Shown: positions 19,092-28,081 of the stretch, piece by piece
Layout of the letters: the number at the start of each line of letters is the position of its first letter
How positions within the stretch are numbered: the first letter of the stretch is position 1
Assembly: GCA_947260025.1 (NCBI GenBank)
Contig: CAMYON010000010.1
Span: forward strand, 1-50,777
Direction: 5' to 3'
DNA length: 50,777 nucleotides
Source: an uncultured Gammaproteobacteria bacterium
GTDB taxonomy: Bacteria; Pseudomonadota; Gammaproteobacteria; GCA-001735895
The notes under the pieces: generated by a model
Database searches by the model: none
Seen by the model: only the letters and a program-made list of their open reading frames with translations
What the model was told of the DNA's origin: nothing
Position numbers and translations under genes: made by a program

Positions 19092-19213
19092 TCCGAGGTT
19101 CACCATTTTGCCGGGAGCAAAATGGCGGTGGGCGCGCAGCGCCCAGTCCTGAGGATGGCCAAAGACCGTCGTCAGGACCGAGCACATGGATGTGCGAGCC
19201 AAATCCTCTCGCC
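19092..19213 (+). repeat. Duplicated tRNA-Pro 3' part split by a palindromic cassette
   Basis: 19092-19102 (TCCGAGGTTCA) is a near-copy of the tRNA-Pro T arm and 19200-19213 (CAAATCCTCTCGCC) is an exact 14-bp copy of its continuation (18992-19005). They are split in the T loop by a 97-bp insert (19103-19199). The insert has hairpins CCATTTTG/CAAAATGG, GGGCGC-gca-GCGCCC, GTCCTGA/TCAGGAC and GCACAT-gg-ATGTGC. Compared in the tRNA sense, it shares TTTGCCGGGAG, a CGCGCA..GCGC block and AGGATGGCC in the same order with the tRNA-Val insert. A further degenerate piece, ACCGAGGTTCACA, is at about 19266-19278. No gene is seen in 19013-19327. Confidence 0.78.
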
Positions 19214-19327
19214 TTGATTCAGTCTAGAAATTAAGTCCAGAATCCCACCCGTCCCACGAACCCAAACCGAGGTTCACAAAAGCGCCACCCAATAGCTTTA
19301 ACCACAGAGCTTGGTACTATCCCCGGC

Positions 19328-21997
19328 ATGGAACAAATCGCTACACCGAACGCACCCCATACTCGCGGTTGCGAAGAACTGGCTGCCGAACTGAAAGTCG
19401 ACACCCAGCACGGCCTCACCGTCGAGGAAGCCGCTGACAGGTCCAGGGTCTGCGGATTAAATCTCATCGAGGGTGCCATTAAAACATCCTTCCTGAGAAA
19501 GTTTCTGGCGCAGTTTCGTAACATCCTTATTGTCATCCTGTTGCTGGCCGCAATTGTTGCCGGGGCGATGGGAGAAATTTACGATACTATCGTGATCCTG
19601 GTTATCGTGCTGCTGAACGCCCTGATTGGATCGGTCCAGGAATATCGCGCCGAACGCGCGCTCGACGCGTTACGCAAACTGACGGCACCGGAAATCAAGG
19701 TCCGCCGCGGCGGTCGACTGCAACAGATAGAAACCCAGGGCCTGGTTCCAGGTGACATCGTTTACCTGGAGGCGGGAAATATCGTGCCCGGCGATTTGCG
19801 ATTGTTCGAGGCAACTGACGTCGAGGTCGACGAGGCGGCACTAACCGGCGAATCGCTGCCGGTCGCGAAGAACACTGAAACGCTCGCTGCCGCAGAGACT
19901 CCAGCGGCCGATCGTTACAACATGGTTTATAAGGGGACCAGCGTCACCCGCGGTAATGCGATGGGGTTAACCGTCGCCACCGGCTCATCGACCGAGATCG
20001 GCAGGATTGCAACCCTGTTGCAGGAATCGGAAACCGTGATGACGCCGCTACAAAACAGATTAAGCCGTTTCGGACAGCGGCTGGCGCTGGTCATCTTTGC
20101 GGTGGCTGCGATCGTGTTTGTCAGTGGCCTGTGGCGCGGCGAAGCGCTTATCCTGATGCTGTTGACAGCGATCAGTCTCGCCGTTGCCGCCATCCCCGAG
20201 GCTCTACCCGCCGTGATTTCGATATCGCTCGCCATCGGCGCCCGAAAAATGAGCCGGCACAACGCGCTGATGCGCAGGCTCTCGGCAGTCGAAACCCTTG
20301 GTTCGGTCACTTACATCTGCTCGGATAAAACCGGCACCCTGACCCGCAACGAAATGCGCCTGGCGCTGGTGGCTGCAGATGCGCAACAGGTTGCGAGCTT
20401 GAACGAAACCGAAACTAGCAGCGAATCATGGCAATTACTCGGTCAGGGCATGGCCCTGTGCAGCAATGTCGCTCGAGACGAGAAGGATCGGTTTGTCGGT
20501 GATCCAACCGAGGTCGCCCTTTACCTTGGTGCGATGGAAGGAGGGTTCGATAAATCGACGCTGGAAGTTCGCTTTCCACGACTGGCAGAACTGCCTTTCG
20601 ACGCCGAACGGCGGATCATGACAACCTTGAACCAGTCAGAGAACAAGGTTACCGCATTTTGCAAGGGCGCCCCCGAGAGCCTGCTACCGAAATGCCGTAA
20701 CCAGCTAATGTCGTCAGGCCCGCAGGAGGTCGATATCGATGCGCTGCTTCAAAAATCGGACCAGTTGGCACAACAGGGCTACCGCATGCTCGCGATTGCC
20801 TCGCGACAATTCGACGAGCTGCCCGCTGATTTGTCGTCCAGCACCATCGAGAACGAGCTGACCCTGCTTGGCCTGGTGGGTCTGGCCGACCCCCCGCGTG
20901 ACGAGGTTTTTCAATCGATTCAGGATTGTCGATCGGCCGGCATCACGCCGGTGATGATCACCGGCGATCATCCGGGTACCGCGCTGGCCATTGCCAACCA
21001 ATTGGGAATCAGTACCGACAACGGCGTACTTACCGGAGAACAGCTCGAGCAGATCGATTTCGATGATTTTATCGATCGCGTGCAGGACATCCACGTCTAC
21101 GCGCGCGTCTCGCCTGAGCAAAAAATAAAAATCGTCAGCGCACTGCAGCAATGCAACGAGTATGTCGCAATGACTGGTGACGGCGTCAACGACGCGCCGG
21201 CGTTGAAACAGTCCAACATCGGCGTCGCCATGGGCTTGAAGGGCACCGACGTGGCCCGGGAATCGAGCGATATGGTGCTGAAGGACGATAACTTTGCCAC
21301 CATCGTCAGGGCGGTGCGCGAGGGTCGGCGCATCTTTGATAACATCCGCAAGTTCATCAAGTACACGATGACCAGCAATGCCGGCGAAGTATGGACCATA
21401 TTCCTGGCGCCCTTCATTGGCTTACCGTTGCCGCTGATACCGATTCAGATCTTGTGGATCAACCTGGTTACCGACGGGCTACCCGGACTGGCAATGTCGG
21501 CCGAACCCCAGGAGCGCGGCATCATGCAACGGCCACCAAGACATCCCGACGAAAGCATATTTGCCAACGGTATCTGGCAACATATCGTCTGGGTAGGATT
21601 GCTGATCGCCGCGCTTTCGCTGGGTGCCCAGGCGTGGGCGCTCCACGGCGGCTCCGACAACTGGCAAACGGTGGTGTTCACCGTATTGACCCTTTGCCAG
21701 CTGGTTCACGCGATGGCGATACGCTCGGAGAGGGAATCGCTGTTTACCCTGGGTATATTTTCTAATCTACCAATATTGGGCGCCGTGTTGCTCACGGTAG
21801 GCCTGCAATTGATGGTCGTCTACCTGCCCTCCCTGAATCGGATCTTCCACACCAGTCCGCTAACCCTCGAAGAACTCCTGGTCTGTTTCAGCCTGCCGAT
21901 GGTAGTACTGTTTGCTGTCGAAACCGAAAAATGGCTGGTCAGGCGAGGCAGGATCTATGGTGCCAAAGCTGGTTTGAATCGGGAGATCAGTGCTTGA
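19328..21997 (+). CDS. P2-type cation-transporting ATPase, calcium-like
   Basis: An 889-residue membrane pump. N-terminal cation-ATPase domain (TRGCEELAAELKVDTQHGLT), actuator motif LTGES (about 178), phosphorylation site DKTGTLT near residue 333, nucleotide domain with KGAPESLL, hinge TGDGVNDAPAL, and a C-terminal four-to-six-helix block. Ion-site motifs are PEALPAVIS in M4, SNAGEVWTIFLAP in M5 and WINLVTDGLPGLA in M6, the pattern of Ca2+ (SERCA/PMR1-like) rather than heavy-metal pumps (no CPC). Predicted to expel Ca2+ or Mn2+ from the cytoplasm. No regulator adjoins it. Confidence 0.92.
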   Translation: MEQIATPNAPHTRGCEELAAELKVDTQHGLTVEEAADRSRVCGLNLIEGAIKTSFLRKFLAQFRNILIVILLLAAIVAGAMGEIYDTIVILVIVLLNALIGSVQEYRAERALDALRKLTAPEIKVRRGGRLQQIETQGLVPGDIVYLEAGNIVPGDLRLFEATDVEVDEAALTGESLPVAKNTETLAAAETPAADRYNMVYKGTSVTRGNAMGLTVATGSSTEIGRIATLLQESETVMTPLQNRLSRFGQRLALVIFAVAAIVFVSGLWRGEALILMLLTAISLAVAAIPEALPAVISISLAIGARKMSRHNALMRRLSAVETLGSVTYICSDKTGTLTRNEMRLALVAADAQQVASLNETETSSESWQLLGQGMALCSNVARDEKDRFVGDPTEVALYLGAMEGGFDKSTLEVRFPRLAELPFDAERRIMTTLNQSENKVTAFCKGAPESLLPKCRNQLMSSGPQEVDIDALLQKSDQLAQQGYRMLAIASRQFDELPADLSSSTIENELTLLGLVGLADPPRDEVFQSIQDCRSAGITPVMITGDHPGTALAIANQLGISTDNGVLTGEQLEQIDFDDFIDRVQDIHVYARVSPEQKIKIVSALQQCNEYVAMTGDGVNDAPALKQSNIGVAMGLKGTDVARESSDMVLKDDNFATIVRAVREGRRIFDNIRKFIKYTMTSNAGEVWTIFLAPFIGLPLPLIPIQILWINLVTDGLPGLAMSAEPQERGIMQRPPRHPDESIFANGIWQHIVWVGLLIAALSLGAQAWALHGGSDNWQTVVFTVLTLCQLVHAMAIRSERESLFTLGIFSNLPILGAVLLTVGLQLMVVYLPSLNRIFHTSPLTLEELLVCFSLPMVVLFAVETEKWLVRRGRIYGAKAGLNREISA

Positions 21998-22127
21998 TCC
22001 ACTCGAATTGCCGTAATCCTGAGGCCGAAAACTACAAGTTGTCCTCGCTATCGGCACACTAATCCGTCGAGGGGAGACGAGCTACCTGCACCATCGACCC
22101 CTACATCAACCTGGTCCTTGAAGACCA

Positions 22128-22742
22128 CTATTTTTTCTTTACCGGCGCCTTCCTGGGAACAGCTTTCTTTGGTGCGGCCTTTTTCTTCACCGCAGTCTTC
22201 TTCTTCACCGCGGCCTTCTTCTTCACCGCAGTCTTCTTCTTCACCGCAGTCTTCTTCTTCACCGCAGCCTTCTTCTTCACCGCAGTCTTCTTCTTCACCG
22301 CAGTCTTCTTCACCGCGGCCTTCTTCTTACCAGTAGTTTTTGCAGGCTGTATCTTTTTGGCGGCGGCTTCACGCAATTGATTGAATCTCGTACTAATACC
22401 TTCCATCGCTTCCTCGGCGGCCTCTTCGACTTCATCGGTGAGTTTGCGAAAGGTGTCTGCGATATGCGCTTCTGCGAGCGTTTGCTTTACCGACTGGCTA
22501 GCATCGGAGGCGGTTCCCGTTATCGACGATTTTAGATGTGAGGACACCTCGCTTGCCGTGCCGCTTGCGGCCCTGGCTTTACTGGTAACGACTTCGAATG
22601 CTTCGCGCAGCTCGCGCAAAACGACTTCCCTGGCCTTATCGATATCTTCCGTAACCGACGAGGCGGTCGACGTGAAACCTGTTTTTAACTTTTTAAAACC
22701 GGAAGACTTTTGACTGGCTTTGGCGCTTTTCTTGCTGACCAT
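22128..22742 (-). CDS. Histone H1-like / AlgP-like lysine-repeat protein
   Basis: A 204-residue protein. Residues 1-140 are an amphipathic helical part rich in Ala, Ser and acidic residues (EEAAEEAMEGISTRFNQLREA); residues 141-204 are near-tandem pentads and hexads of the AAVKKK/TAVKKK type ending in PRKAPVKKK. This is the layout of bacterial H1-like DNA-binding proteins such as AlgP and HctB. The start at 22742 has AGGA 7 nt upstream. The C-terminal coding DNA is a repeat (22170-22330) of TTCTTCTTCACCGC units, prone to length change by slippage. Confidence 0.8.
   Translation of the reverse strand: MVSKKSAKASQKSSGFKKLKTGFTSTASSVTEDIDKAREVVLRELREAFEVVTSKARAASGTASEVSSHLKSSITGTASDASQSVKQTLAEAHIADTFRKLTDEVEEAAEEAMEGISTRFNQLREAAAKKIQPAKTTGKKKAAVKKTAVKKKTAVKKKAAVKKKTAVKKKTAVKKKAAVKKKTAVKKKAAPKKAVPRKAPVKKK
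22170..22330. repeat. Tandem short repeat in the lysine-rich tail
   Basis: About ten copies of an 18-bp-spaced TTCTTCTTCACCGC(A/G)(G/T) unit, coding the AVKKK tail of the histone-like protein. Because units are multiples of three, slippage would change tail length without frameshift. Confidence 0.8.
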
Positions 22743-22871
22743 TATATGGTCCTCGTGGCTGGAGTTGTGTTGCACGAAAAGTATGATGCATCCACCGCAA
22801 AGTCAACCTGTCTGAATTGAGATACATCAACTCGGAATCAACTTTACGTTCGTATTGCACCAGCTAGCCCG

Positions 22872-23486
22872 CTAGCCCCGCTCCTCCAGCACCTTCAGCT
22901 GAAACAGCGTGTTGCGCTCTTCTTCCTCGAGTGTCGATTCGACATAGCTGATGGTGCGTTCATAGCGAGGAATCACGTTGTACCTGAGCGCGTTGACCCG
23001 TTTCTGGGTCTTGCGCTGCTCCTCCAGCAGGCGCCACAGAGCGGTCTCGACCTCTGCCAGTTGCGCTGCCCGGACGATCATGTCGGCAAAACTGGAACGG
23101 GTTTCGTCCAGGCTGGCATCGGTAGCCAGGATACCGACCGGCAGCAACGGCAGCTTTTCGATTTTCACCGACGGATACTGCACGCTCATATTCTGCCGCG
23201 GCAACACCTTTGCTTCCACCGCCTGCGGCATGCCGATCGACAGCTGCTGGATTCGATGACTTCCCATGCGCATCTGGGTAATGCTGAGCCAGCGATAGGC
23301 GGTAGTCATCGCCGCGCGCGTCGAACGACTCATTTGCCGGTACTCGGCCAGTTTTTCGTAGACCAGGCGCGTCAGTAGTTCGCGCTTCCGCTCGAGCAGG
23401 CGGTAACCCTCGTTGAGAAAGTCCAGCCGGCGTTTGAGGTCGAGCAACGAGCTCTTGGTCGGCGGTATGTTGAGCCGCTCCTGCAT
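22872..23486 (-). CDS. atpD: V/A-type ATP synthase subunit D (central stalk)
   Basis: A 204-residue coiled-coil rotor shaft subunit. It opens MQERLNIPPTKSSLLDLKRR and closes with ALRYNVIPRYERTISYVEST and LEEEERNTLFQLKVLEERG, both typical of NtpD/AtpD of V/A-ATPases. The start overlaps the B-subunit stop by 1 bp (TAATG). Last gene of the operon; no clear terminator seen after 22872. Confidence 0.93.
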   Translation of the reverse strand: MQERLNIPPTKSSLLDLKRRLDFLNEGYRLLERKRELLTRLVYEKLAEYRQMSRSTRAAMTTAYRWLSITQMRMGSHRIQQLSIGMPQAVEAKVLPRQNMSVQYPSVKIEKLPLLPVGILATDASLDETRSSFADMIVRAAQLAEVETALWRLLEEQRKTQKRVNALRYNVIPRYERTISYVESTLEEEERNTLFQLKVLEERG

Positions 23487-24868
23487 TAGTGCTCTTCCCA
23501 GCTATGGTACTTGTGCAGATCATCCTCGCTGACGCGGCTCAGCTCACCCGGCGGCAACAGCGACAGCAACTCCCAGGCCAGGTCCAGGGTTTCGATAATG
23601 TTACGTTCCTCGTCAGCTCCCTGGCGCACAAAGTCCGCTTCGAAACGATCGGCGAAATCGAGGTAACGGCGGTCGCGATCCGAGAGCTCTTCGGCACCGA
23701 TTATCGAAGCCAGGTTTCTCGCATCCAGCGCACGCGTGTAGGATGCATAGAGCTGGCTGGCCACGCGCGGATGATCGGCTCGCGTATCGTCCTTGCCAAC
23801 ACCGTCTTTCATCAGGCGGGATAAAGACGGCGGTACATTGACTGGCGGATAAACCGCCTTGCCGTGCAACTCGCGACTCAACACGATCTGCCCTTCGGTA
23901 ATGTAACCACTCAGGTCGGGAATCGGATGGGTGATATCGTCGCTCGGCATCGACAGGATCGGTATCATCGTGATCGAGCCGTGACGGTCGCGCAGCCGCC
24001 CGGCACGCTCGTAGATTTCGGCCAGGTCCGAATAGAGATAGCCGGGGTAACCCTTCCTCGACGGCACATCACCTTTCTCGGTCGCAACTTCGCGCAAGGC
24101 CTCGGCGTAGTTGGTCATGTCGGTAATCACCACCAGCACGTGATGGTCGAGGTCGTAAGCCAGGTACTCGGCCGCGGTCAGCGCCGTACGCGGCAGAATC
24201 AGGCGCTCCATCGGCGGATCGTTGGCCAGGTTGATGAACATGACAACATTGCGCAACACGCCGCTGGACTCGAACTCCTGCTCGAAGAAGCGCGCGTCCG
24301 AATACGACACTCCCATCGCCGCGAACACGATGACGAAGTTAGAGCTGTCGCCAGGCAGCCTCGCCTGTCGCACGATCTGCGCCGCCAGTCGGTTATGCGG
24401 CAGCCCGGAGCCGGAAAAAACCGGCAGCTTCTGGCCGCGCACCAGCGAGTTGAGACCGTCGATGGTGGAAATCCCGGTCTGAATAAACTCGCGCGGATAG
24501 GCGCGCGCGGCCGGGTTGACCGGCGACCCGTTGACGTTGCGGCGCAGGCTGGAAACGATCGGCGGCCTGTCGTCGCGTGGTGCGCCGATGCCGTTGAAGT
24601 TACGTCCCAGCATATCGGGCGACAGCGATAATTCGAACGGCTGATCGAGAAAACGCACCCAGGTATTTTCCAGGTCGAGATTATCGGTTCCCTCGAAAAC
24701 CTGTACCAGTACGACGTCGCGAGATGTCCGGATAACCTGCCCGTTGCGCCGTCTTCCGTCCTTGCCCCGGATCTGCACCCGGTCGCCGAGCGCCACGTCC
24801 TCGACGCCCTTGAGGAACATCAGGGCGCCGTGAATCGAATCGACTTTGCGATACTCGAGTTCACTCAT
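23486..24868 (-). CDS. atpB: V/A-type ATP synthase subunit B (non-catalytic)
   Basis: A 460-residue regulatory hexamer subunit. It has the V/A-B pattern KLPVFSGSGLPHNRLAAQIV in place of a Walker A motif, VIVFAAMGVSYSDARFFEQEF, and YPGYLYSDLAEIYERAGRL, with STIDGLNSLVRGQK before. Lacks GxxxxGKT as expected. Overlaps the A subunit by 4 bp (ATGA). Confidence 0.95.
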   Translation of the reverse strand: MSELEYRKVDSIHGALMFLKGVEDVALGDRVQIRGKDGRRRNGQVIRTSRDVVLVQVFEGTDNLDLENTWVRFLDQPFELSLSPDMLGRNFNGIGAPRDDRPPIVSSLRRNVNGSPVNPAARAYPREFIQTGISTIDGLNSLVRGQKLPVFSGSGLPHNRLAAQIVRQARLPGDSSNFVIVFAAMGVSYSDARFFEQEFESSGVLRNVVMFINLANDPPMERLILPRTALTAAEYLAYDLDHHVLVVITDMTNYAEALREVATEKGDVPSRKGYPGYLYSDLAEIYERAGRLRDRHGSITMIPILSMPSDDITHPIPDLSGYITEGQIVLSRELHGKAVYPPVNVPPSLSRLMKDGVGKDDTRADHPRVASQLYASYTRALDARNLASIIGAEELSDRDRRYLDFADRFEADFVRQGADEERNIIETLDLAWELLSLLPPGELSRVSEDDLHKYHSWEEH

Positions 24869-26646
24869 GAGGCAGCCCCACGGTGGTTGTGGTACTCGGC
24901 ACGCATCAAATCGAACGACTGGCGTATCTTGTCGCTGTAGTCCTGCAGTGGGGACAGATCGTCATTCGAAACGGTTGACTTGAGACGCTTGATTTCACCG
25001 CCGAAGGCGGTTTCTGTCAGCTGCTCGACCGGTACCCCGAGGTCGATTAACTCGGTGCCGGCCTGGTGATACTGCAGCACCAGGTCGAGCAGCTGAAACT
25101 GCTTGTCGGGTGAACAGTAACTATCGACCGGATCGAGCGCGCTCTGCTGTAACACCGCTTCCTTGATCAGGCCCGAGCTTTCCAGCACCCAGCGCTGCGA
25201 CGAGGACAGCGCCTCGGGCCCCACCAGGTTAACGATTCGCTCGAGTTCGTCGGCCTCGGCCAGCAACGACAGCGCCTGCTGGCGCCGCAGGCTCCACTGT
25301 GGACTGACGTTCTCGGACCACCACTCGGCCGCCCGCTCCGAATAATCGGTAAAACTTTCGAGCCAGGATACCGCCGGGTAATGACGCGCATCCGCCAACG
25401 GTTTCGACAGCGCCCAGAAGGTGCGAATAATTTCCTTGGTGTGACTGGTCACGGGCTCGGAAAAATCGCCGCCCGGGGGTGATACCGCTCCGATCAGGCT
25501 CACCGAACCCTGCGCGCCGGCGAGGGTATCGACATTACCGGCGCGTTCGTAAAAAGCCGCCAGGCGCGACGCCAGGTATGCCGGGTAACCTTCCTCCACC
25601 GGCATCTGCCCGAGGCGACCCGCGACTTCGCGCAGCGCCTCGGCCCAGCGGCTGGTCGAATCCGCCACCATGACCACGTCGTAACCCTGATCGCGGTAGT
25701 ATTCAGCCATCGTGACGCCGACGTAAATGCTGGCCTCGCGCGCTACCACCGGCATGTTTGAGGTGTTGGCGACCAGAAACGTGCGTTCCATCAGCGAGCG
25801 CCCGCTGTAGGGATCGGTCAGTTCCGGGAAGGTCTGCAGTATTTCGACCAGCTCGTTCCCGCGTTCGCCGCAGCCGACATAAAGCACGATATCGGCATTG
25901 GCCCAGCGTGCGATTTGTTGCTGCACGATAGTCTTGCCCGCGCCGAACGGACCGGGGACCGCCGCCTTGCCGCCCTTCAGCATCGGAAAGAAAGTATCGA
26001 GGATGCGCTGACCGGTAATCAACGGTAGCCCGGACTTGGCGCGTGACCGGTAGGGCCGCGGCTGACGCACCGGCCAGTTGTGATACATCATGAGGCTTTC
26101 GACCGGGCCGTGATCGAGACGCAGGCGCACGATGATTTCCTCGATGTTATAGTCGCCCTCGGGCGCATGCTCGATGATTTCACCCTTGCAGCCCGGTGGC
26201 GCCAGCACGCGGTGCTCTATGGTCTCGGTTTCGCGCACCGTGCCGAGCACCTGCCCACCGTTCAGTCGATTGCCGACAACAATCCCGGGAGCGGGCACGT
26301 AGTGCCAGACGCGCTCCCGGTCGAGCGCGGATACCTCCAGCCCGCGGCTGATATGCTCGCCACTCAATTGCATGATCTTGTCGAGCGGGCGCTGCACGCC
26401 ATCGAAGATTTGTCCCAGCAGGCCGGGCCCGAGTTCGACCGTCAACGGGTGCCCGAGGCCTTCGACCCGCTCGCCCGGGCGCAACGATTCGGTCGATTCG
26501 TAGACCTGGACCAGCGCGTCTTCGGCGCGGATATGGATTACCTCGCCAATCAGGTTCATGCGACCGATCTTGACCTGCTCGCCGTTGCGGATTCCCGGCT
26601 GCTGAATCGTTACGATCGGGCCGTTGACTTCGAGTACCTTACCCAT
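24865..26646 (-). CDS. atpA: V/A-type ATP synthase subunit A (catalytic)
   Basis: A 593-residue ATPase subunit. Walker A GPFGAGKT lies near residue 235, the A-specific bulge domain follows residue 110, and the signature [20 protein letters not shown] and [19 protein letters not shown] are present. It has the length of the bacterial/archaeal V/A family, not the F-type beta subunit. The start overlaps the E-subunit end by 8 bp. In operon with the other stalk and membrane subunits. Confidence 0.96.
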   Translation of the reverse strand: MGKVLEVNGPIVTIQQPGIRNGEQVKIGRMNLIGEVIHIRAEDALVQVYESTESLRPGERVEGLGHPLTVELGPGLLGQIFDGVQRPLDKIMQLSGEHISRGLEVSALDRERVWHYVPAPGIVVGNRLNGGQVLGTVRETETIEHRVLAPPGCKGEIIEHAPEGDYNIEEIIVRLRLDHGPVESLMMYHNWPVRQPRPYRSRAKSGLPLITGQRILDTFFPMLKGGKAAVPGPFGAGKTIVQQQIARWANADIVLYVGCGERGNELVEILQTFPELTDPYSGRSLMERTFLVANTSNMPVVAREASIYVGVTMAEYYRDQGYDVVMVADSTSRWAEALREVAGRLGQMPVEEGYPAYLASRLAAFYERAGNVDTLAGAQGSVSLIGAVSPPGGDFSEPVTSHTKEIIRTFWALSKPLADARHYPAVSWLESFTDYSERAAEWWSENVSPQWSLRRQQALSLLAEADELERIVNLVGPEALSSSQRWVLESSGLIKEAVLQQSALDPVDSYCSPDKQFQLLDLVLQYHQAGTELIDLGVPVEQLTETAFGGEIKRLKSTVSNDDLSPLQDYSDKIRQSFDLMRAEYHNHRGAAS

Positions 26647-27295
26647 CGAACACCGTTCCCTTGGTCGACACGGTGGAAAACAGGCGCTCGAAAATCAGCT
26701 GCTGCAGTTCCTCCTCGCGCCGCGATATGATGCCTTCGAAGGTATTGTCGATCATGACGTCGCCCCGCTTCGATGCCAGCCTGAGGCCGCCGCTGCAGTG
26801 GCAGGCTTCGGGCGACAGTTTGACTTCAACCTTGTCGCCGCAGCAGGCCTCGACGATCGCCTCCCAGTCGTCATGAAACCGCGACAGGTCGTCGTTGCCA
26901 AGCGTCGCTACCAGCTGCTTGCGTCCGAGGATGGCGACGCCATTTTTCAGCAGGCTCTCGAATACCGGCCGGTAGGCGGCATCGTCCTGGTGCAGCTCAG
27001 CCAGCTGGCGCGAAATCTTGTCCATCACCGATTGCACCAGGCCCCAACGATTGCGGTCGAGTTCGGCCTGAATTCGTAATTCGTTGGCCTGCACCTGCCG
27101 TTGATACTCCCGGTCGGCTTGTAAACTGGCAGACAGCAATTCCTTTTGTTCCATCAGCTTTACCTTGTCACGCGCATCCTCGAGGATCTTGCCGCGCGTC
27201 ATTTCACCCTGCGACACATGCTCGGCCGCGAGCTCATTCGCGCGCTCGAGAATCGCCTGCTGCAGCGCCCTGACCTGTTCCGATTCAGTGACCAA
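26639..27295 (-). CDS. atpE: V/A-type ATP synthase subunit E (peripheral stalk)
   Basis: A 218-residue helical stator subunit. N-terminal long helix (VRALQQAILERANELAAEHVSQG) precedes a globular C-terminal part with HCSGGLRLASKRGDVMIDNTFE. The conventional longer start at 27334 has no site; a TTG at 27295 has GGAGGG at a spacing of 6 nt and overlaps the F stop by 11 bp, so I choose TTG. Subunit E pairs with subunit G on the stalk. Confidence 0.85.
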   Translation of the reverse strand: MVTESEQVRALQQAILERANELAAEHVSQGEMTRGKILEDARDKVKLMEQKELLSASLQADREYQRQVQANELRIQAELDRNRWGLVQSVMDKISRQLAELHQDDAAYRPVFESLLKNGVAILGRKQLVATLGNDDLSRFHDDWEAIVEACCGDKVEVKLSPEACHCSGGLRLASKRGDVMIDNTFEGIISRREEELQQLIFERLFSTVSTKGTVFDG

Positions 27296-27611
27296 GCTGT
27301 CCCTCCAGCGCCGAGCTGCCGAGCACCCGGCCAATCAATTTCTCGACCTCCGGCTGGTAATCGTTCGCGGTCTGTAGATCCGGGATTTCACAGATCAGAA
27401 TCGAGCCGCCCTTGATGCGCAACTGTTGAATCATCGGTATCTCGGCGGTCATCAAATCCTGTTGCAGGTAAACCAGCGCGCGCTCGCGTTCGCGCACCAG
27501 TTCGGAAAGCACGGTATTGATTTCATCGGCGCTCGCGTCGGCGTAGGTCTCGATGCCGAGCAGCGCGAAGCCGTCCATCAGGGCCGAACTGCCGATGGCG
27601 ATGATTTTCAT
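27285..27611 (-). CDS. atpF: V/A-type ATP synthase subunit F (central stalk)
   Basis: A 108-residue Rossmann-like subunit, MKIIAIGSSALMDGFALLGI and a DINTVLSELVRERERAL-type helix (here DEINTVLSEL), typical of NtpG/AtpF of V/A-ATPases. Starts by 1-bp overlap with the K stop (TAATG). Confidence 0.88.
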   Translation of the reverse strand: MKIIAIGSSALMDGFALLGIETYADASADEINTVLSELVRERERALVYLQQDLMTAEIPMIQQLRIKGGSILICEIPDLQTANDYQPEVEKLIGRVLGSSALEGQLGH

Positions 27612-28057
27612 TAAATTTTGCCCAGCAACAGGATACTGACCACCAGGCCGTAAATGGCGATCCCCTCGGCAAGTCCCAGGTAAATCAGGGTGCGCCCGAA
27701 GAGTTCCGGTTTTTCGGCGATTACGGCAAGCGACGCGGATCCCACCGAGCTCACCGCGATACCCGCGCCAATCGTCGCCACCGCGGTTGGCAGACCGATA
27801 CCGATCAACGCCAGCCCGAGCCCGAGGGTAATCTCGGTCTTGCCGTCCGCACCAGCCTCCGCCGCCATGACCTCGTTGACGCCACCGATCAGGAATGCGG
27901 CGATACCCACGACAAACAACAGCAGGTTGACGGCGACGCCGGTTTTCATCCAGCGCGGCGTCAGCCGGCGGGTCGATTCGGGATACACCAGGAAATAGAT
28001 CCCGGATAACAGAATACCCAGCGCGCTTGCGCTCAGCAGGAAAGTCAAAATCGTCAT
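27611..28057 (-). CDS. atpK: V/A-type ATP synthase subunit K (c-ring proteolipid)
   Basis: A 148-residue membrane protein with four hydrophobic segments: two N-terminal helices without charge pairs, and a C-terminal hairpin (LGLGLALIGIGLPTAVATIG ... RTLIYLGLAEGIAIYGLVV) carrying the conserved ion-carrying Glu in the last helix (about residue 135). The Gln/Thr ligands of the Na+-binding Enterococcus NtpK are absent, so H+ transport is likely. This is an inference. Confidence 0.9.
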   Translation of the reverse strand: MTILTFLLSASALGILLSGIYFLVYPESTRRLTPRWMKTGVAVNLLLFVVGIAAFLIGGVNEVMAAEAGADGKTEITLGLGLALIGIGLPTAVATIGAGIAVSSVGSASLAVIAEKPELFGRTLIYLGLAEGIAIYGLVVSILLLGKI

Positions 28058-28081
28058 ACTATGCTCCGATTATCCATTGAT

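Noticed and set aside
22170..22330. Short regular repeats that might suggest a CRISPR array
   Set aside because: The units are contiguous and code a lysine-rich tail; there are no spacers.
27296..27334. Longer start for V/A-ATPase subunit E
   Set aside because: No ribosome-binding site and not family-like; the TTG at 27295 has GGAGGG.
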